From NCBI RefSeq assembly GCF_039522165.1, contig NZ_BAAADE010000001.1, forward strand, positions 744,001-808,000: a DNA stretch of 64,000 nt. The letters are read 5' to 3'. This document shows, in pieces, positions 17,210-26,108 of the stretch; position 1 is the first letter of the stretch, and every line of letters starts with the position of its first letter. The position numbers and the translations under genes were made by a program. Source of the stretch: Paenochrobactrum glaciei (lineage in GTDB: Bacteria; Pseudomonadota; Alphaproteobacteria; Rhizobiales; Rhizobiaceae). The notes below the pieces were generated by a model. The model was not told the origin of the DNA, ran no database searches, and saw nothing but the letters and a program-made list of their open reading frames with translations.

Positions 17210-18613
17210 TCAGCCAAGCTGGTTCAGACGATGGGTTTCTGCTTCCAAGCGCCTTATCCAGCGCCGTGTCATCAAGACAGCAACCATCGCCAGACCTGCG
17301 GCCAGACCAACCCAGATGCCCATGCCTTTCCAGTCTGCCCAGAAAGCAAGCGCTGCCCCCAGCGGCAAACCGATGCCCCAATAGCCAAGCAATGCCAGAA
17401 ACATCGGAATGCGCGTATCTTGCAGCCCTCGTAACATACCTGCGGCAACCACCTGCCCGCCGTCAAAAATCTGGAACACTGCCGCCAAAATCAGGAAAGA
17501 TGCCGCCAGCGGTATCACATCCACATTGACCGGATCATGCAGATTCAAGAAAGCGCCGATAAAGAATTTCGGCATAACCGTCATGAGCAATGCCATCAGC
17601 GCCATAAAGCCGATGCCGAGCATATAAGAGCTCCAACCGGCATAATAAAGCCCCTTGGCATCCCGCGCCCCATAGGCACGCCCGACACGTACTGTCGCCA
17701 CCTGCCCGAAACCAAGCGGCACCATAAAGCTCAAACTTGCAATCTGCATCGCAACCGCATGGGCAGCCAGCGATGTCGGACCGATTTTACCCATCATCAA
17801 AACAGCCGCATAGAAAATGGAGGATTCAAACACAAAGGTCAGCCCCATAGGCAAACCCAAGCGCCAAAGCTCCAGCAAACGTGGCCAATCAGGGCGCCAG
17901 AAACGGCCAAACATAGCATAACGACGGAATTTCTTATGGGTGACAATCACCAATGCCAGCCCGAAGAACATCATCCAGCTGGACATGGTGGTCGCAATCC
18001 CTGCCCCACGCAATCCCAAGGCCGGTAAGCCGAAATGACCGAAAATCAAGCTCCATGCCGCAAGCGCGTTAAAGACAATAGCCATCATCGCAATCAGCAA
18101 TGTCCAGAGCGGTTTTTCAAGTGCAGCCAAAAACGAGCGCAGCACGATATAGCCAAGATAAGGCAGCAACGCCCATTGCAGCGTGTGCATCAGCTCGATT
18201 GAGCGCGCGGCCACATCCGGACGCTGACCAAGGGCTATAAAAATATGCTCCGCATTCCACAACATGATCCAAAACGGAACGGAGATCATGATGGCTGTCC
18301 ATAAACCCTGACGCACAGTGCGGCGAACTTCACGCACTGAATGTCTGTTTTTACCCAGAGTGATCGCCACCATCGGCATGACGGCTGTGACCAGCCCCAT
18401 GCAGAAAATCATGGTGGTGTGGTAAAAACTGGTTGAAAGCACAGCCGAAGCCAAAGTATCCGGCCCCAAACGACCGATCAGAATAACGTCCGTGGCGGTG
18501 AGAGCTGCTTGTGACAAATTGGTGAGGATGAGCGGCCATCCCAGCTTCATAGCGCTTATGAATTCAGCGCACCAGCGTGCTGTGCCACTTGCGGGCATTA
18601 TATATGTTGTCAT
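17210..18613 (-). CDS. MATE-family multidrug exporter
   Basis: This 467-residue inner-membrane protein has about 12 hydrophobic segments in two halves and the MatE features LTNLSQAALTATDVILIGRLG and, in the second half, PLGFGQVATVRVGRAYGA. MATE proteins export cationic drugs or metabolites using Na+ or H+. The ATG at 18613 is preferred because GGAGG lies eight bases upstream; a longer frame starts at 18631. It converges on the methyltransferase and shares its terminator. No adjacent regulator is seen. Confidence 0.92.
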   Translation of the reverse strand: MTTYIMPASGTARWCAEFISAMKLGWPLILTNLSQAALTATDVILIGRLGPDTLASAVLSTSFYHTTMIFCMGLVTAVMPMVAITLGKNRHSVREVRRTVRQGLWTAIMISVPFWIMLWNAEHIFIALGQRPDVAARSIELMHTLQWALLPYLGYIVLRSFLAALEKPLWTLLIAMMAIVFNALAAWSLIFGHFGLPALGLRGAGIATTMSSWMMFFGLALVIVTHKKFRRYAMFGRFWRPDWPRLLELWRLGLPMGLTFVFESSIFYAAVLMMGKIGPTSLAAHAVAMQIASLSFMVPLGFGQVATVRVGRAYGARDAKGLYYAGWSSYMLGIGFMALMALLMTVMPKFFIGAFLNLHDPVNVDVIPLAASFLILAAVFQIFDGGQVVAAGMLRGLQDTRIPMFLALLGYWGIGLPLGAALAFWADWKGMGIWVGLAAGLAMVAVLMTRRWIRRLEAETHRLNQLG

Positions 18614-18811
18614 GCAAACAGCCTCCGGCACTGCACTTCACAAATTGCGATTTACAGGTGAGCAATGCCATTATAAAAATGTTCATCAAGATACTGATAA
18701 ATCTTCAGAACCTAACCGTTATCAGAGCTATTAAGATAATCAACACCGCAATTAGATTTAATGATGCTAATAAAGCATTATAAGTCAGCCTAAACCAAGC
18801 AGGAGTGCATG

Positions 18812-18997
18812 ATGCCGCTGGTCAGAATTTCCATGTTTCCAGGTCGTAGTGACGAGAAAAAACAACAACTCGCACAAGAAATAACTGAATGTTTCGAGCG
18901 GGTCTGGAACAATAAACCGGAAGGCATCACCATCATTTTTGATGAGGTGGAAAAATCAGACTGGATTGTCGGCGGCGTACCTTACTCCAAAAAATAA
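18812..18997 (+). CDS. 4-oxalocrotonate tautomerase-family enzyme
   Basis: This 61-residue protein begins MPLVRISMFPGR, so removal of Met would expose the N-terminal Pro that is the catalytic base of the 4-oxalocrotonate tautomerase family. The Arg-containing segment FPGRSDEKKQQLAQEIT is also typical. It would tautomerise 2-hydroxymuconate-like or phenylpyruvate-like enols. The second of two adjacent ATGs is chosen because it leaves Pro next to Met and has AGGAG eight bases upstream. It is a single gene with its own terminator; its substrate is unknown. Confidence 0.85.
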   Translation: MPLVRISMFPGRSDEKKQQLAQEITECFERVWNNKPEGITIIFDEVEKSDWIVGGVPYSKK

Positions 18998-19009
18998 TTG
19001 ACCAATAAA

Positions 19010-19043
19010 AAACACCCCAGTTTTGAGTAAAACAGGGGTGTTT
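19010..19043. terminator. Bidirectional terminator between tautomerase and fpr
   Basis: AAACACCCC-A-GTTTT pairs with AAAAC-A-GGGGTGTTT around the loop GAGT, with A/T runs on both sides. Confidence 0.85.
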
Positions 19044-19066
19044 GATCATTGAGAATGACGAAAATC

Positions 19067-19840
19067 TTACTTCTCGACGAAAGCCTTTTCGATCACAAAG
19101 TGACCAGCAGAGCTTTGACTGCCTTCTTCCAGACCCTGACCTTCCAAAATCTCGCGCATTTCCGCAAGCATTTCAGGACTGCCGCACAGCATCATACGGT
19201 CTTTTTCTTTATCAAAGGCCGGCATATTGATGTCGGTGAACAATTTACCTGAACGGATCAGATCGGTCATGCGACCCTGATTTTCATAAGCTTCACGGGT
19301 GACTGTCGGATAGTAAATCAGCTTTTCACGCACCATTTCGCCTAAGAACTCGTCTTCTGGCAATTCTTTGGTGATGAAATCTTTATAGGCCAACTCACCG
19401 ACTTCGCGCACGCCATGCACCAGAATAACCTTATTGTAGCGCTCGTAAACTTCCAGATCACGGATGATCGAAAGAAACGGTGCAAGGCCGGTGCCGGTAG
19501 ACAACAGCCAGAGATTTTCACCCGGCAAAAGATTGTCATAAAGCAATGTGCCAACCGGCTTTTTACCGGCCAGAATCTTGTCACCCACCTGCAAATGCTG
19601 CAAGCGTGATGTCAGCGGACCATTGGGCACCTTGATGGAGAAAAACTCCATCTGCTCATCATAAATGCTGCTGGCAATGGAATAAGCGCGCAGCAATGGT
19701 TTGCCTTCGACCTCAAGGCCGATCATGATGAACTGGCCGCTTTGAAAACGGAAACCCTGATCACGCGTGGTGCGGAAAGAAAACAACCGGTCTGTCCAGT
19801 GGTGAACTTCAAGGACGGTTTCCTGATTGAAATTGCTCAT
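19067..19840 (-). CDS. fpr: Ferredoxin-NADP+ reductase
   Basis: This 257-residue FAD enzyme exchanges electrons between NADPH and ferredoxin or flavodoxin. It has the FAD-binding RAYSIAS motif, the NADP-binding STGTGLAPFLS and the C-terminal FVEK end typical of the bacterial subclass I FPRs. In related bacteria it supports oxidative-stress responses and haem or Fe-S metabolism. No strong ribosome site is visible before the ATG at 19840. A terminator shared with the tautomerase gene follows. Confidence 0.95.
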   Translation of the reverse strand: MSNFNQETVLEVHHWTDRLFSFRTTRDQGFRFQSGQFIMIGLEVEGKPLLRAYSIASSIYDEQMEFFSIKVPNGPLTSRLQHLQVGDKILAGKKPVGTLLYDNLLPGENLWLLSTGTGLAPFLSIIRDLEVYERYNKVILVHGVREVGELAYKDFITKELPEDEFLGEMVREKLIYYPTVTREAYENQGRMTDLIRSGKLFTDINMPAFDKEKDRMMLCGSPEMLAEMREILEGQGLEEGSQSSAGHFVIEKAFVEK

Positions 19841-20251
19841 GATGGAATGTGTCTCTGCTTTGCTACCAGATTGATACCTGAGGGCTTGGGAAACCCCGTC
19901 AGGCTGATGAAATATTCAAAAAATAAGCGCTGTTTCACGAAAGTTGAAACAGAGCTTAAATTTAAGTCCTCAGACAGTGTCCGCAACATGCGAGCTATTG
20001 CGCTCTGGCAATCTCGATGCGCTTGTTCGAACCATCGATGAACTTCAGCGCCATTACCAATCCGGGATAATGTCTGATGCCGAAATAATATTTATCAGCG
20101 CAGACATCAAGCCTTTATACCTTGAACCCATGATCGATAAAATCTGTTTGTTATCGCTTCACTGTCGTATTCTTTTTCCTTCCGGCTTGCGCCCTTAACA
20201 TCAATCGTTTATTTTACAAGGAATGTCTTTTTAAAATAGATTGCGTTGAAG
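19841..20251. other. Intergenic region fpr / Cys-rich regulator
   Basis: These 411 bases separate two divergent genes and should contain both promoters. A frame from a TTG at 19944 to 20198 (84 codons) has no ribosome site and no recognised family. It may be a decayed gene or chance. Nothing else is supported. Confidence 0.4.
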
Positions 20252-20923
20252 ATGTCAAGAAATGACCTGCTAAATTCCGAAACTATCTTAGCACGTTCAC
20301 CCGGGCAGCGTATTTTAATGCTGTTGAAAATGCACGGCGCGAATACGGCTGCGGTGTTGGGCAAAAAACTGGGCATCACCGGCGAAGCAGTGCGCCAGCA
20401 ATTGGTCAGGCTCAATGAAGAAGGTCTGGTTGCCTCCTACTCGCAAAGCCGCGGCGTGGGCAGACCCTCGCAATACTGGGATTTAACCCCGCACGGACAT
20501 GCCAGATTTCCCGATACACATGCACAATTAACCGTCCAGCTTTTAAGCTCGGTGCGTGACTTATTAGGGCAAGAAGCGCTTGATACGCTGATTGGTGCGC
20601 GTGAAAGCCAAACGCGTGAGCTTTATCATGCCGCGATGAACCAAACGACAAGCCTAACCGAACGTGTAGAGAAATTAGCGGAACTGCGCACCGCAGAAGG
20701 TTACATGGCGGAAGTGGAAGTCGATAACGACGGCAAGCTTCTGTTTATCGAGAATCACTGTCCGATTTGTGCTGCCGCAACCGCTTGTCAGGGCTTTTGC
20801 CGCGCTGAACTCAGCATTTTCCGTGAATTGCTGGGCAACGATGTGAAGGTTGAGCGCGAGGAATATATCCTATCAGGTGACAGACGCTGCACCTATTCGA
20901 TACAGCGTCTGGAAGCACATTAA
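20252..20923 (+). CDS. Winged-helix regulator with Cys cluster (SufR-like, COG2345 type)
   Basis: This 223-residue protein has an N-terminal winged helix (about 18-78, with LGKKLGITGEAVRQQLVRL) followed by an effector domain. The C-terminal part carries Cys170, Cys173, Cys179, Cys183 and Cys213 in the arrangement NHCPIC...CQGFC...RRCTY, similar to SufR-type repressors that bind an Fe-S cluster. It may therefore sense iron or oxidative stress. No suf genes are next to it. It is divergent from fpr, itself a redox gene, which may be its target. An in-frame TTG at 20246 is the alternative start. Its 3' end overlaps the convergent MFS gene. Confidence 0.8.
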   Translation: MSRNDLLNSETILARSPGQRILMLLKMHGANTAAVLGKKLGITGEAVRQQLVRLNEEGLVASYSQSRGVGRPSQYWDLTPHGHARFPDTHAQLTVQLLSSVRDLLGQEALDTLIGARESQTRELYHAAMNQTTSLTERVEKLAELRTAEGYMAEVEVDNDGKLLFIENHCPICAAATACQGFCRAELSIFRELLGNDVKVEREEYILSGDRRCTYSIQRLEAH

Positions 20924-22377
20924 GCAGCCAGCTCCACAGGCTCTTTTGGCAAAGGCTTCTGAGCTTGTATTTTACGCAACCGCACCACAATGCGGGTCAT
21001 GAAAATGGCAAGTACCGGCAGTGTAATCAGTGAGATAAACAGCCAAAGTGCCGCATTTGCAATACCGCTGGCACCACCTGGATTGCTGAGGCCTGCCAGA
21101 TTGGCAATGGTTCCAGCCAAGGCCGCACCAAAAGCAGTGGTGACCAATTGAACGGTTGTGAGTGAAGCTGAGGCAATGCCCTGCTCGTTTTGTGGTGTTA
21201 TCTGCAAAACATTGGCAAGCAGATGCGGCCATGTCAGACCAACACTATAACCAACCATAAAGAGACTGAGACACATGGGTGCCAGATCAAGCCAGCCGCC
21301 TTGACTGCCGCCCGGCACCAGCAATGCCAGCACGATCAAACCTGTCAGGCCAATGAACGGAGCCGACACAATCACGCGGTTGGTTGTCCTTGTTGAAAGG
21401 CTTGATGTCGTAAGCGAGCCTAATGTCCAGCCAAGCCCCATCAAAGCCGCCAAATAACCGGCAATCAAAGGTTTTTGCGCATGAAGCGTCTGGAAAAACA
21501 GCGGAATGAACACTTCACTACATGTCACCATCAAGCTTAGCAGCGTCATCGTTATATAAAGCGGTGCCAGTTTTTTCATATTGAAAGCATCGCGTGGCAG
21601 CACATGATTGGGCGATTTACGCTCAATCACATATGTCACCGCCAACAACACGATTGCCGCCAGAATGCCCAGCGCATTATAGAAAAAAGACGGCGAAAGG
21701 CTGGCCCATGACACCAGCAAAACGGCAGCTGTCAACAGCACCAATTGTGCCCAAGGCAAACCACCGGCCTTATCGCCTTTGCCTGCTTCTTTCGGCATGA
21801 TAAACAAAGCCAGCAGACCAAATAACACAATGACCGGAATGATTGAGCCGAATGCCATACGCCAATGGCCATATTGCGCAAATACACCACCGATGGCAGG
21901 CCCCACTAGGGAAGCAACGCCCCACATGCCGGAAATAAGCGCAATGGCGAATGTCCAGAGTCTTGGCTCAAATACCAGCCGCACCATTGAGAACGACAGC
22001 GCGAGCAAAAAACCACCGCCAAAACCCTGCACACTACGACCAAACAACATGACCGGCATGGAAGGCGCGACTGCGCAAAGCGTAGTGCCAATAGCAAAAA
22101 TAACAGCCGCCACGAGATAAGCGTAGCGCGGCCCCACCTGCCCCAGCAAGCGCGGTGCCATCATAGAACCTAAAATGGATGCAGCTACAAAAAGTGTTGT
22201 GTTCCACGCATAAAAATCAATGCCGCCAATGTCCTGAATGACCGTTGGCAAAATTGTCGTTGAGATAAATACGTTAATGGCATGCAGTGCCACACCACCA
22301 ACCAATGTGAGTGTACGAATTGCATTGGAGCCGGAAAAAAGCTGACCCCAGCTTCCAGCCTGTTCTTGAGTTTGCAT
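20920..22377 (-). CDS. MFS drug-efflux-type transporter
   Basis: This 485-residue inner-membrane protein has about 12-14 hydrophobic segments. It resembles DHA-type multidrug exporters, with GGVALHAINVFISTTILPTV in helix 1 and FGRSVQGFGGGFLLALSFSMV, the usual motif C-like region. The ATG at 22377 is chosen because AAGGA lies six bases upstream; the longer frame to 22470 lacks one. Its TAA stop and that of the convergent regulator share the palindrome TTAA at 20920-20923. The substrate is unknown. Confidence 0.9.
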   Translation of the reverse strand: MQTQEQAGSWGQLFSGSNAIRTLTLVGGVALHAINVFISTTILPTVIQDIGGIDFYAWNTTLFVAASILGSMMAPRLLGQVGPRYAYLVAAVIFAIGTTLCAVAPSMPVMLFGRSVQGFGGGFLLALSFSMVRLVFEPRLWTFAIALISGMWGVASLVGPAIGGVFAQYGHWRMAFGSIIPVIVLFGLLALFIMPKEAGKGDKAGGLPWAQLVLLTAAVLLVSWASLSPSFFYNALGILAAIVLLAVTYVIERKSPNHVLPRDAFNMKKLAPLYITMTLLSLMVTCSEVFIPLFFQTLHAQKPLIAGYLAALMGLGWTLGSLTTSSLSTRTTNRVIVSAPFIGLTGLIVLALLVPGGSQGGWLDLAPMCLSLFMVGYSVGLTWPHLLANVLQITPQNEQGIASASLTTVQLVTTAFGAALAGTIANLAGLSNPGGASGIANAALWLFISLITLPVLAIFMTRIVVRLRKIQAQKPLPKEPVELAA

Positions 22378-22759
22378 AATATGTCCTTTAAACCAGCTTT
22401 GCTGGCATAAAAGCCCTATCGCGATTGATATCAATAAATAGTCGCGGACTGCCAAAAGCAGTGAGAGCAATGTGGATTGCCACTAGTCCCGACATGAAAC
22501 TTTGTCAAGATATCTCTTGGAAAATTAACATTGGGAAATTTGAAAAAACTGCTTATATAGAATGTAACGCAGCGCTTAATATTTTTGTATAAGCCAAAAT
22601 CACATTACTGCCCTGCAAAGGTTAGTATTGCGGTTCTTAGGCATTATATATATTGCGTTAAGCAAATTAAGCGGCTGCACATTTGTAATTACGTCACAAG
22701 CTTCCTATAAGCTTCAGACTAAGTGCAGCAATTAACATTTCTTTCCCGATGGAATGCTC
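22378..22759. other. Divergent intergenic region MFS / nspC
   Basis: These 382 AT-rich bases should carry both promoters. CAAGA-TATC-TCTTG at 22506-22519 is a small dyad on the MFS side, and AAGCTT occurs twice 11 bases apart near 22699-22715. No gene was found. Confidence 0.4.
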
Positions 22760-23857
22760 ATGATCCAGACCCCTTATTACCTGATCGATAAGTCGAAGCT
22801 TTTGCGCAACATGGAAAAGATTGCCTATGTGCGCGAAAAGTCCGGTGCCAAGGCACTGCTGGCGCTTAAATGCTTTGCCACATGGTCTGTGTTCGATCTG
22901 ATGAACCAGTATATGGACGGCACCACCTCCTCATCATTGAATGAAGTGAAGCTTGGTCGTGAGAAATTCGGCGGCGAAACCCATGCCTATAGCGTGGCTT
23001 ATGCTGATTACGAAATTGATGAAGTGATCGAAAACGCCGACAAGATCATTTTCAACTCCATCAGCCAGCTGGAACGCTTTGCCGACAAAGCCTCCTCCAT
23101 CACCCGTGGTTTGCGCCTCAACCCGCAGGTCAGCACATCAAGCTTTGATCTGGCCGATCCGGCACGCCCGTTCAGCCGCCTTGGCGAATGGGATGTGGCA
23201 AAGGTTGAAAAGGTCATGGATCGCATCAGCGGCTTCATGATCCACAACAATTGCGAGAACAATAATTTTGCACTGTTTGACGAAGTTTTGAGCCAGACAG
23301 AAGAAAAATTCGGTTCCCTTTTAGAGCGTGCGGAATGGGTCAGCCTTGGCGGCGGTATCCACTTTACCGGTGATGACTATCCGCTTGATGCTTTTTGCGC
23401 CCGTCTGAAGCAGTTCTCCGAACGCTTCAATGTGCAGGTCTATCTGGAGCCGGGTGAAGCCTCCATCACCAAGAGCACAACGCTGGAAGTCACCGTCCTT
23501 GATACGCTGTTCAACGGCAAGAATCTGGCCGTTGTTGACAGCTCCATCGAAGCCCATATGCTTGATCTACTGATCTATCGTGAAACCGCTAAAATGGCAC
23601 CAAATGACGGCAAACACAGCTATATGGTTTGCGGTAAATCCTGCCTTGCCGGTGATGTTTTCGGTGAGTTCAACTTTGAAAAAGAGTTAAAAATCGGCGA
23701 TCGCCTGTCCTTTGAAGACGCAGCCGGTTATACTATGGTCAAGAAAAACTGGTTTAATGGCGTGAAAATGCCCGCTATAGCGGTTCGCGAATTAGACGGT
23801 CAAATCAATGTGGTCCGCGAATTTACCTTCGCGGATTTCGAGCAGTCTCTTTCTTAA
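22760..23857 (+). CDS. nspC: Carboxynorspermidine/carboxyspermidine decarboxylase
   Basis: This 365-residue PLP enzyme of the alanine-racemase-fold decarboxylases removes CO2 from carboxy(nor)spermidine. The PLP Lys is in LLALKCFATW, SLGGGIHF is the phosphate-binding glycine stretch, and CGKSCLAGDVFG contains the conserved active-site Cys. The ATG at 22760 is preferred over 22754 because the GGA site is then properly spaced. With the dehydrogenase that follows it makes spermidine from putrescine and aspartate semialdehyde, the route known in many alphaproteobacteria such as Agrobacterium. Confidence 0.95.
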   Translation: MIQTPYYLIDKSKLLRNMEKIAYVREKSGAKALLALKCFATWSVFDLMNQYMDGTTSSSLNEVKLGREKFGGETHAYSVAYADYEIDEVIENADKIIFNSISQLERFADKASSITRGLRLNPQVSTSSFDLADPARPFSRLGEWDVAKVEKVMDRISGFMIHNNCENNNFALFDEVLSQTEEKFGSLLERAEWVSLGGGIHFTGDDYPLDAFCARLKQFSERFNVQVYLEPGEASITKSTTLEVTVLDTLFNGKNLAVVDSSIEAHMLDLLIYRETAKMAPNDGKHSYMVCGKSCLAGDVFGEFNFEKELKIGDRLSFEDAAGYTMVKKNWFNGVKMPAIAVRELDGQINVVREFTFADFEQSLS

Positions 23858-23932
23858 ACGAAAAGGTTTAAACCCCTTCTTTTTAAGAGACTTAGTAACT
23901 GGTGTAAGTAATTAAAAGGTGCATCAACATAA

Positions 23933-25174
23933 ATGAAGAAGAACGTTCTCATCATCGGCGCCGGTGGCGTAGCACAGGTCGTGGCGCATAAATGCGCTCA
24001 AAACAGTGATGTATTGGGAGATATACACATTGCGTCCCGGACGGTTGAGAAATGCCGCGAAATTATTAAATCCGTGCATGAAAAGAAGAACCTGAAAACT
24101 CCGGTTAAGCTTGAAGCTCATGCGCTGGACGCACTCGATATTGAAGCCACCAAAGCTCTGATCACCAAGCTTGGCGTTAATATCGTGATCAATGTCGGCT
24201 CGCCCTTCCTCAATATGTCTGTTTTGCGCGCTTGTATCGACACCGGCGTGGCCTATATGGACACCGCCATTCACGAAGATCCTAAAAAGATCTGCGAGAC
24301 CCCACCGTGGTATGGCAACTACGAATGGAAACATGCTGCCGAATGTGAAGAAAAAGGCATCACCGCCATTCTCGGCATCGGCTTTGATCCGGGCGTAGTC
24401 AACGCCTATGCGCGTCTGGCTGCTGACGACTATATTGATGAAGTTAAATCCATCGATATCGTTGACATCAATGCCGGTTCGCATGGCCGCTGGTTCTCAA
24501 CCAACTTCGATCCGGAAATCAACTTCCGCGAATTTACCGGTACGGTTTATTCCTGGCAGAATGGTCAGTGGCAGTCGAACAAGATGTTTGAGATCGGCAA
24601 AACTTTTGACCTGCCAGTCGTTGGCCCAAGCAAGGCCTACATGACCGGTCATGATGAAGTGCATTCGCTGGCAAAGCACTATCCGAATGCCGATGTGCGT
24701 TTCTGGATGGGCTTTGGCGATCACTATATCAATGTTTTCACCGTTCTGAACAATCTCGGCCTTCTGTCCGAACAGCCGGTTAAAACCGCTGAAGGGCTGG
24801 AAGTTGTGCCGCTTAAAGTGGTCAAGGCTGTATTGCCTGATCCATCATCGCTGGCACCTGACTATACCGGCAAAACCTGCATCGGCGACTTTGTGAAGGG
24901 CACGAAAGACGGCGTTGAACGCGAAGTCTTTATCTATAACGTCGCTGACCACAAAGATGCTTACAATGAAGTAGGCAGTCAGGGTATTTCCTATACCGCA
25001 GGCGTTCCGCCGGTTGCAGCAGCTATGCTGATTGCATCAGGCGAATGGGACGTGAAGAAAATGGTCAATGTGGAAGAGCTTAATCCAAAGCCTCTGCTGC
25101 ACATCATGAACCATATCGGCCTGCCAAGCCGCATTAAAGATGAAAATGGCGACCGCGCTTTGACCTTCGAATAA
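23933..25174 (+). CDS. Carboxynorspermidine/carboxyspermidine dehydrogenase (saccharopine dehydrogenase family)
   Basis: This 413-residue enzyme condenses putrescine (or diaminopropane) with aspartate semialdehyde and reduces the imine with NADPH. The Rossmann motif is IIGAGGVAQVV at the N-terminus. YMDTAIHEDP and ILGIGFDPGVVNAYARLA are characteristic of this branch of the LYS9-like family. It lies 75 bases after the decarboxylase gene and is followed by a strong terminator, so the two form an operon. The usual Vibrio order is the reverse. Confidence 0.95.
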   Translation: MKKNVLIIGAGGVAQVVAHKCAQNSDVLGDIHIASRTVEKCREIIKSVHEKKNLKTPVKLEAHALDALDIEATKALITKLGVNIVINVGSPFLNMSVLRACIDTGVAYMDTAIHEDPKKICETPPWYGNYEWKHAAECEEKGITAILGIGFDPGVVNAYARLAADDYIDEVKSIDIVDINAGSHGRWFSTNFDPEINFREFTGTVYSWQNGQWQSNKMFEIGKTFDLPVVGPSKAYMTGHDEVHSLAKHYPNADVRFWMGFGDHYINVFTVLNNLGLLSEQPVKTAEGLEVVPLKVVKAVLPDPSSLAPDYTGKTCIGDFVKGTKDGVEREVFIYNVADHKDAYNEVGSQGISYTAGVPPVAAAMLIASGEWDVKKMVNVEELNPKPLLHIMNHIGLPSRIKDENGDRALTFE

Positions 25175-25176
25175 GA

Positions 25177-25218
25177 AATTAAAAAAGCCCCCGACATGTT
25201 CGGGGGCTTTTTTTAATT
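25177..25218. terminator. Bidirectional terminator between spermidine operon and nadC
   Basis: AATTAAAAAAGCCCCCG and CGGGGGCTTTTTTTAATT flank the loop ACATGTT. The core GCCCCCG stem lies between T-runs on both strands. Confidence 0.93.
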
Positions 25219-25237
25219 AAGAGCTTAAACCCTCAAC

Positions 25238-26089
25238 TCAGGCTTCAAAATCCAAACCAATATCAAGGTTGGGTGCGCTATGGGTCAGCCAGCCGATTGA
25301 TAAAAGATCAACACCACTTTCAGCAATTGCCACTGCCGTTGCCGGTGTAATGCCTCCGGATGCTTCCGTAATCGCGCGGCCAGCAACGATTTTTACCGCT
25401 TCTACCAGCATTTCAGGCGGCATATTATCGAGAAGCACCGCATCAACACCCACAGCCATTGCCTCATGCAATTGCGCAAGCGTATCGACTTCCACCTCGA
25501 TTTTGACCATATGACCGACATTGGCACGCGCCCGCTTGATTGCTTCGCCCACACCACCTGCCACGGCCACATGATTGTCTTTAATCAGCACCGCATCATA
25601 AAGCGCAAAGCGGTGATTTTTGGCGCCCCCTGCCCGTACCGCATATTTTTCCAAGGCACGTAAACCCGGCATGGTTTTGCGGGTGCATGTGACATGCGCT
25701 TTGGTGTGGCTAACCGCTTGCATCAAATCATGCGTTACAGTTGCAATGCCGGATAAATGACCAAGCAGATTAAGCGCGGTGCGCTCTGCCATCAAAAGGC
25801 TGCGCGACAAACCGCTGACCTTAGCAATGACAGCGCCTGCCTCCAGCACATCACCATCCTGACAAACTGCGCTAAATTTCACGCTTGGATCAACCAGTTC
25901 AAAGCTTAAAGCGGCAAGATCCAAACCGGCAATCACGCCTTGCGAACGGCTGCGGAAAACCATTATTGAGCGGTGATCAGCCGGAATAACGGCACTGCTG
26001 GTGATGTCACCGGCAAGGCCTAAATCTTCTGCCAATGTTGCACGCACCAATGGCTCAACGATAAAACGCGGCAAAGAACTTAATGTCAT
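25238..26089 (-). CDS. nadC: Quinolinate phosphoribosyltransferase
   Basis: NadC makes nicotinate mononucleotide from quinolinate and PRPP with loss of CO2. The 283-residue protein begins near VEPLVRATLAEDLGLAGDITS and has the family motifs CTRKTMPGLRALEKYAVRAGG and EVEVDTL, with LDNMPPE further on. The ATG at 26089 is preferred over the frame start at 26170, because GGAGAG lies six bases upstream and the longer form would run into nadA. It is 19 bases after nadA and in the same operon. Confidence 0.96.
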   Translation of the reverse strand: MTLSSLPRFIVEPLVRATLAEDLGLAGDITSSAVIPADHRSIMVFRSRSQGVIAGLDLAALSFELVDPSVKFSAVCQDGDVLEAGAVIAKVSGLSRSLLMAERTALNLLGHLSGIATVTHDLMQAVSHTKAHVTCTRKTMPGLRALEKYAVRAGGAKNHRFALYDAVLIKDNHVAVAGGVGEAIKRARANVGHMVKIEVEVDTLAQLHEAMAVGVDAVLLDNMPPEMLVEAVKIVAGRAITEASGGITPATAVAIAESGVDLLSIGWLTHSAPNLDIGLDFEA

Positions 26090-26108
26090 GATGATCTCTC
26101 CCCGCTCC

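Noticed and set aside
19944..20198. 84-codon frame between fpr and the Cys-rich regulator
   Set aside because: TTG start, no ribosome site and no recognised family; mentioned only as content of the intergenic region.
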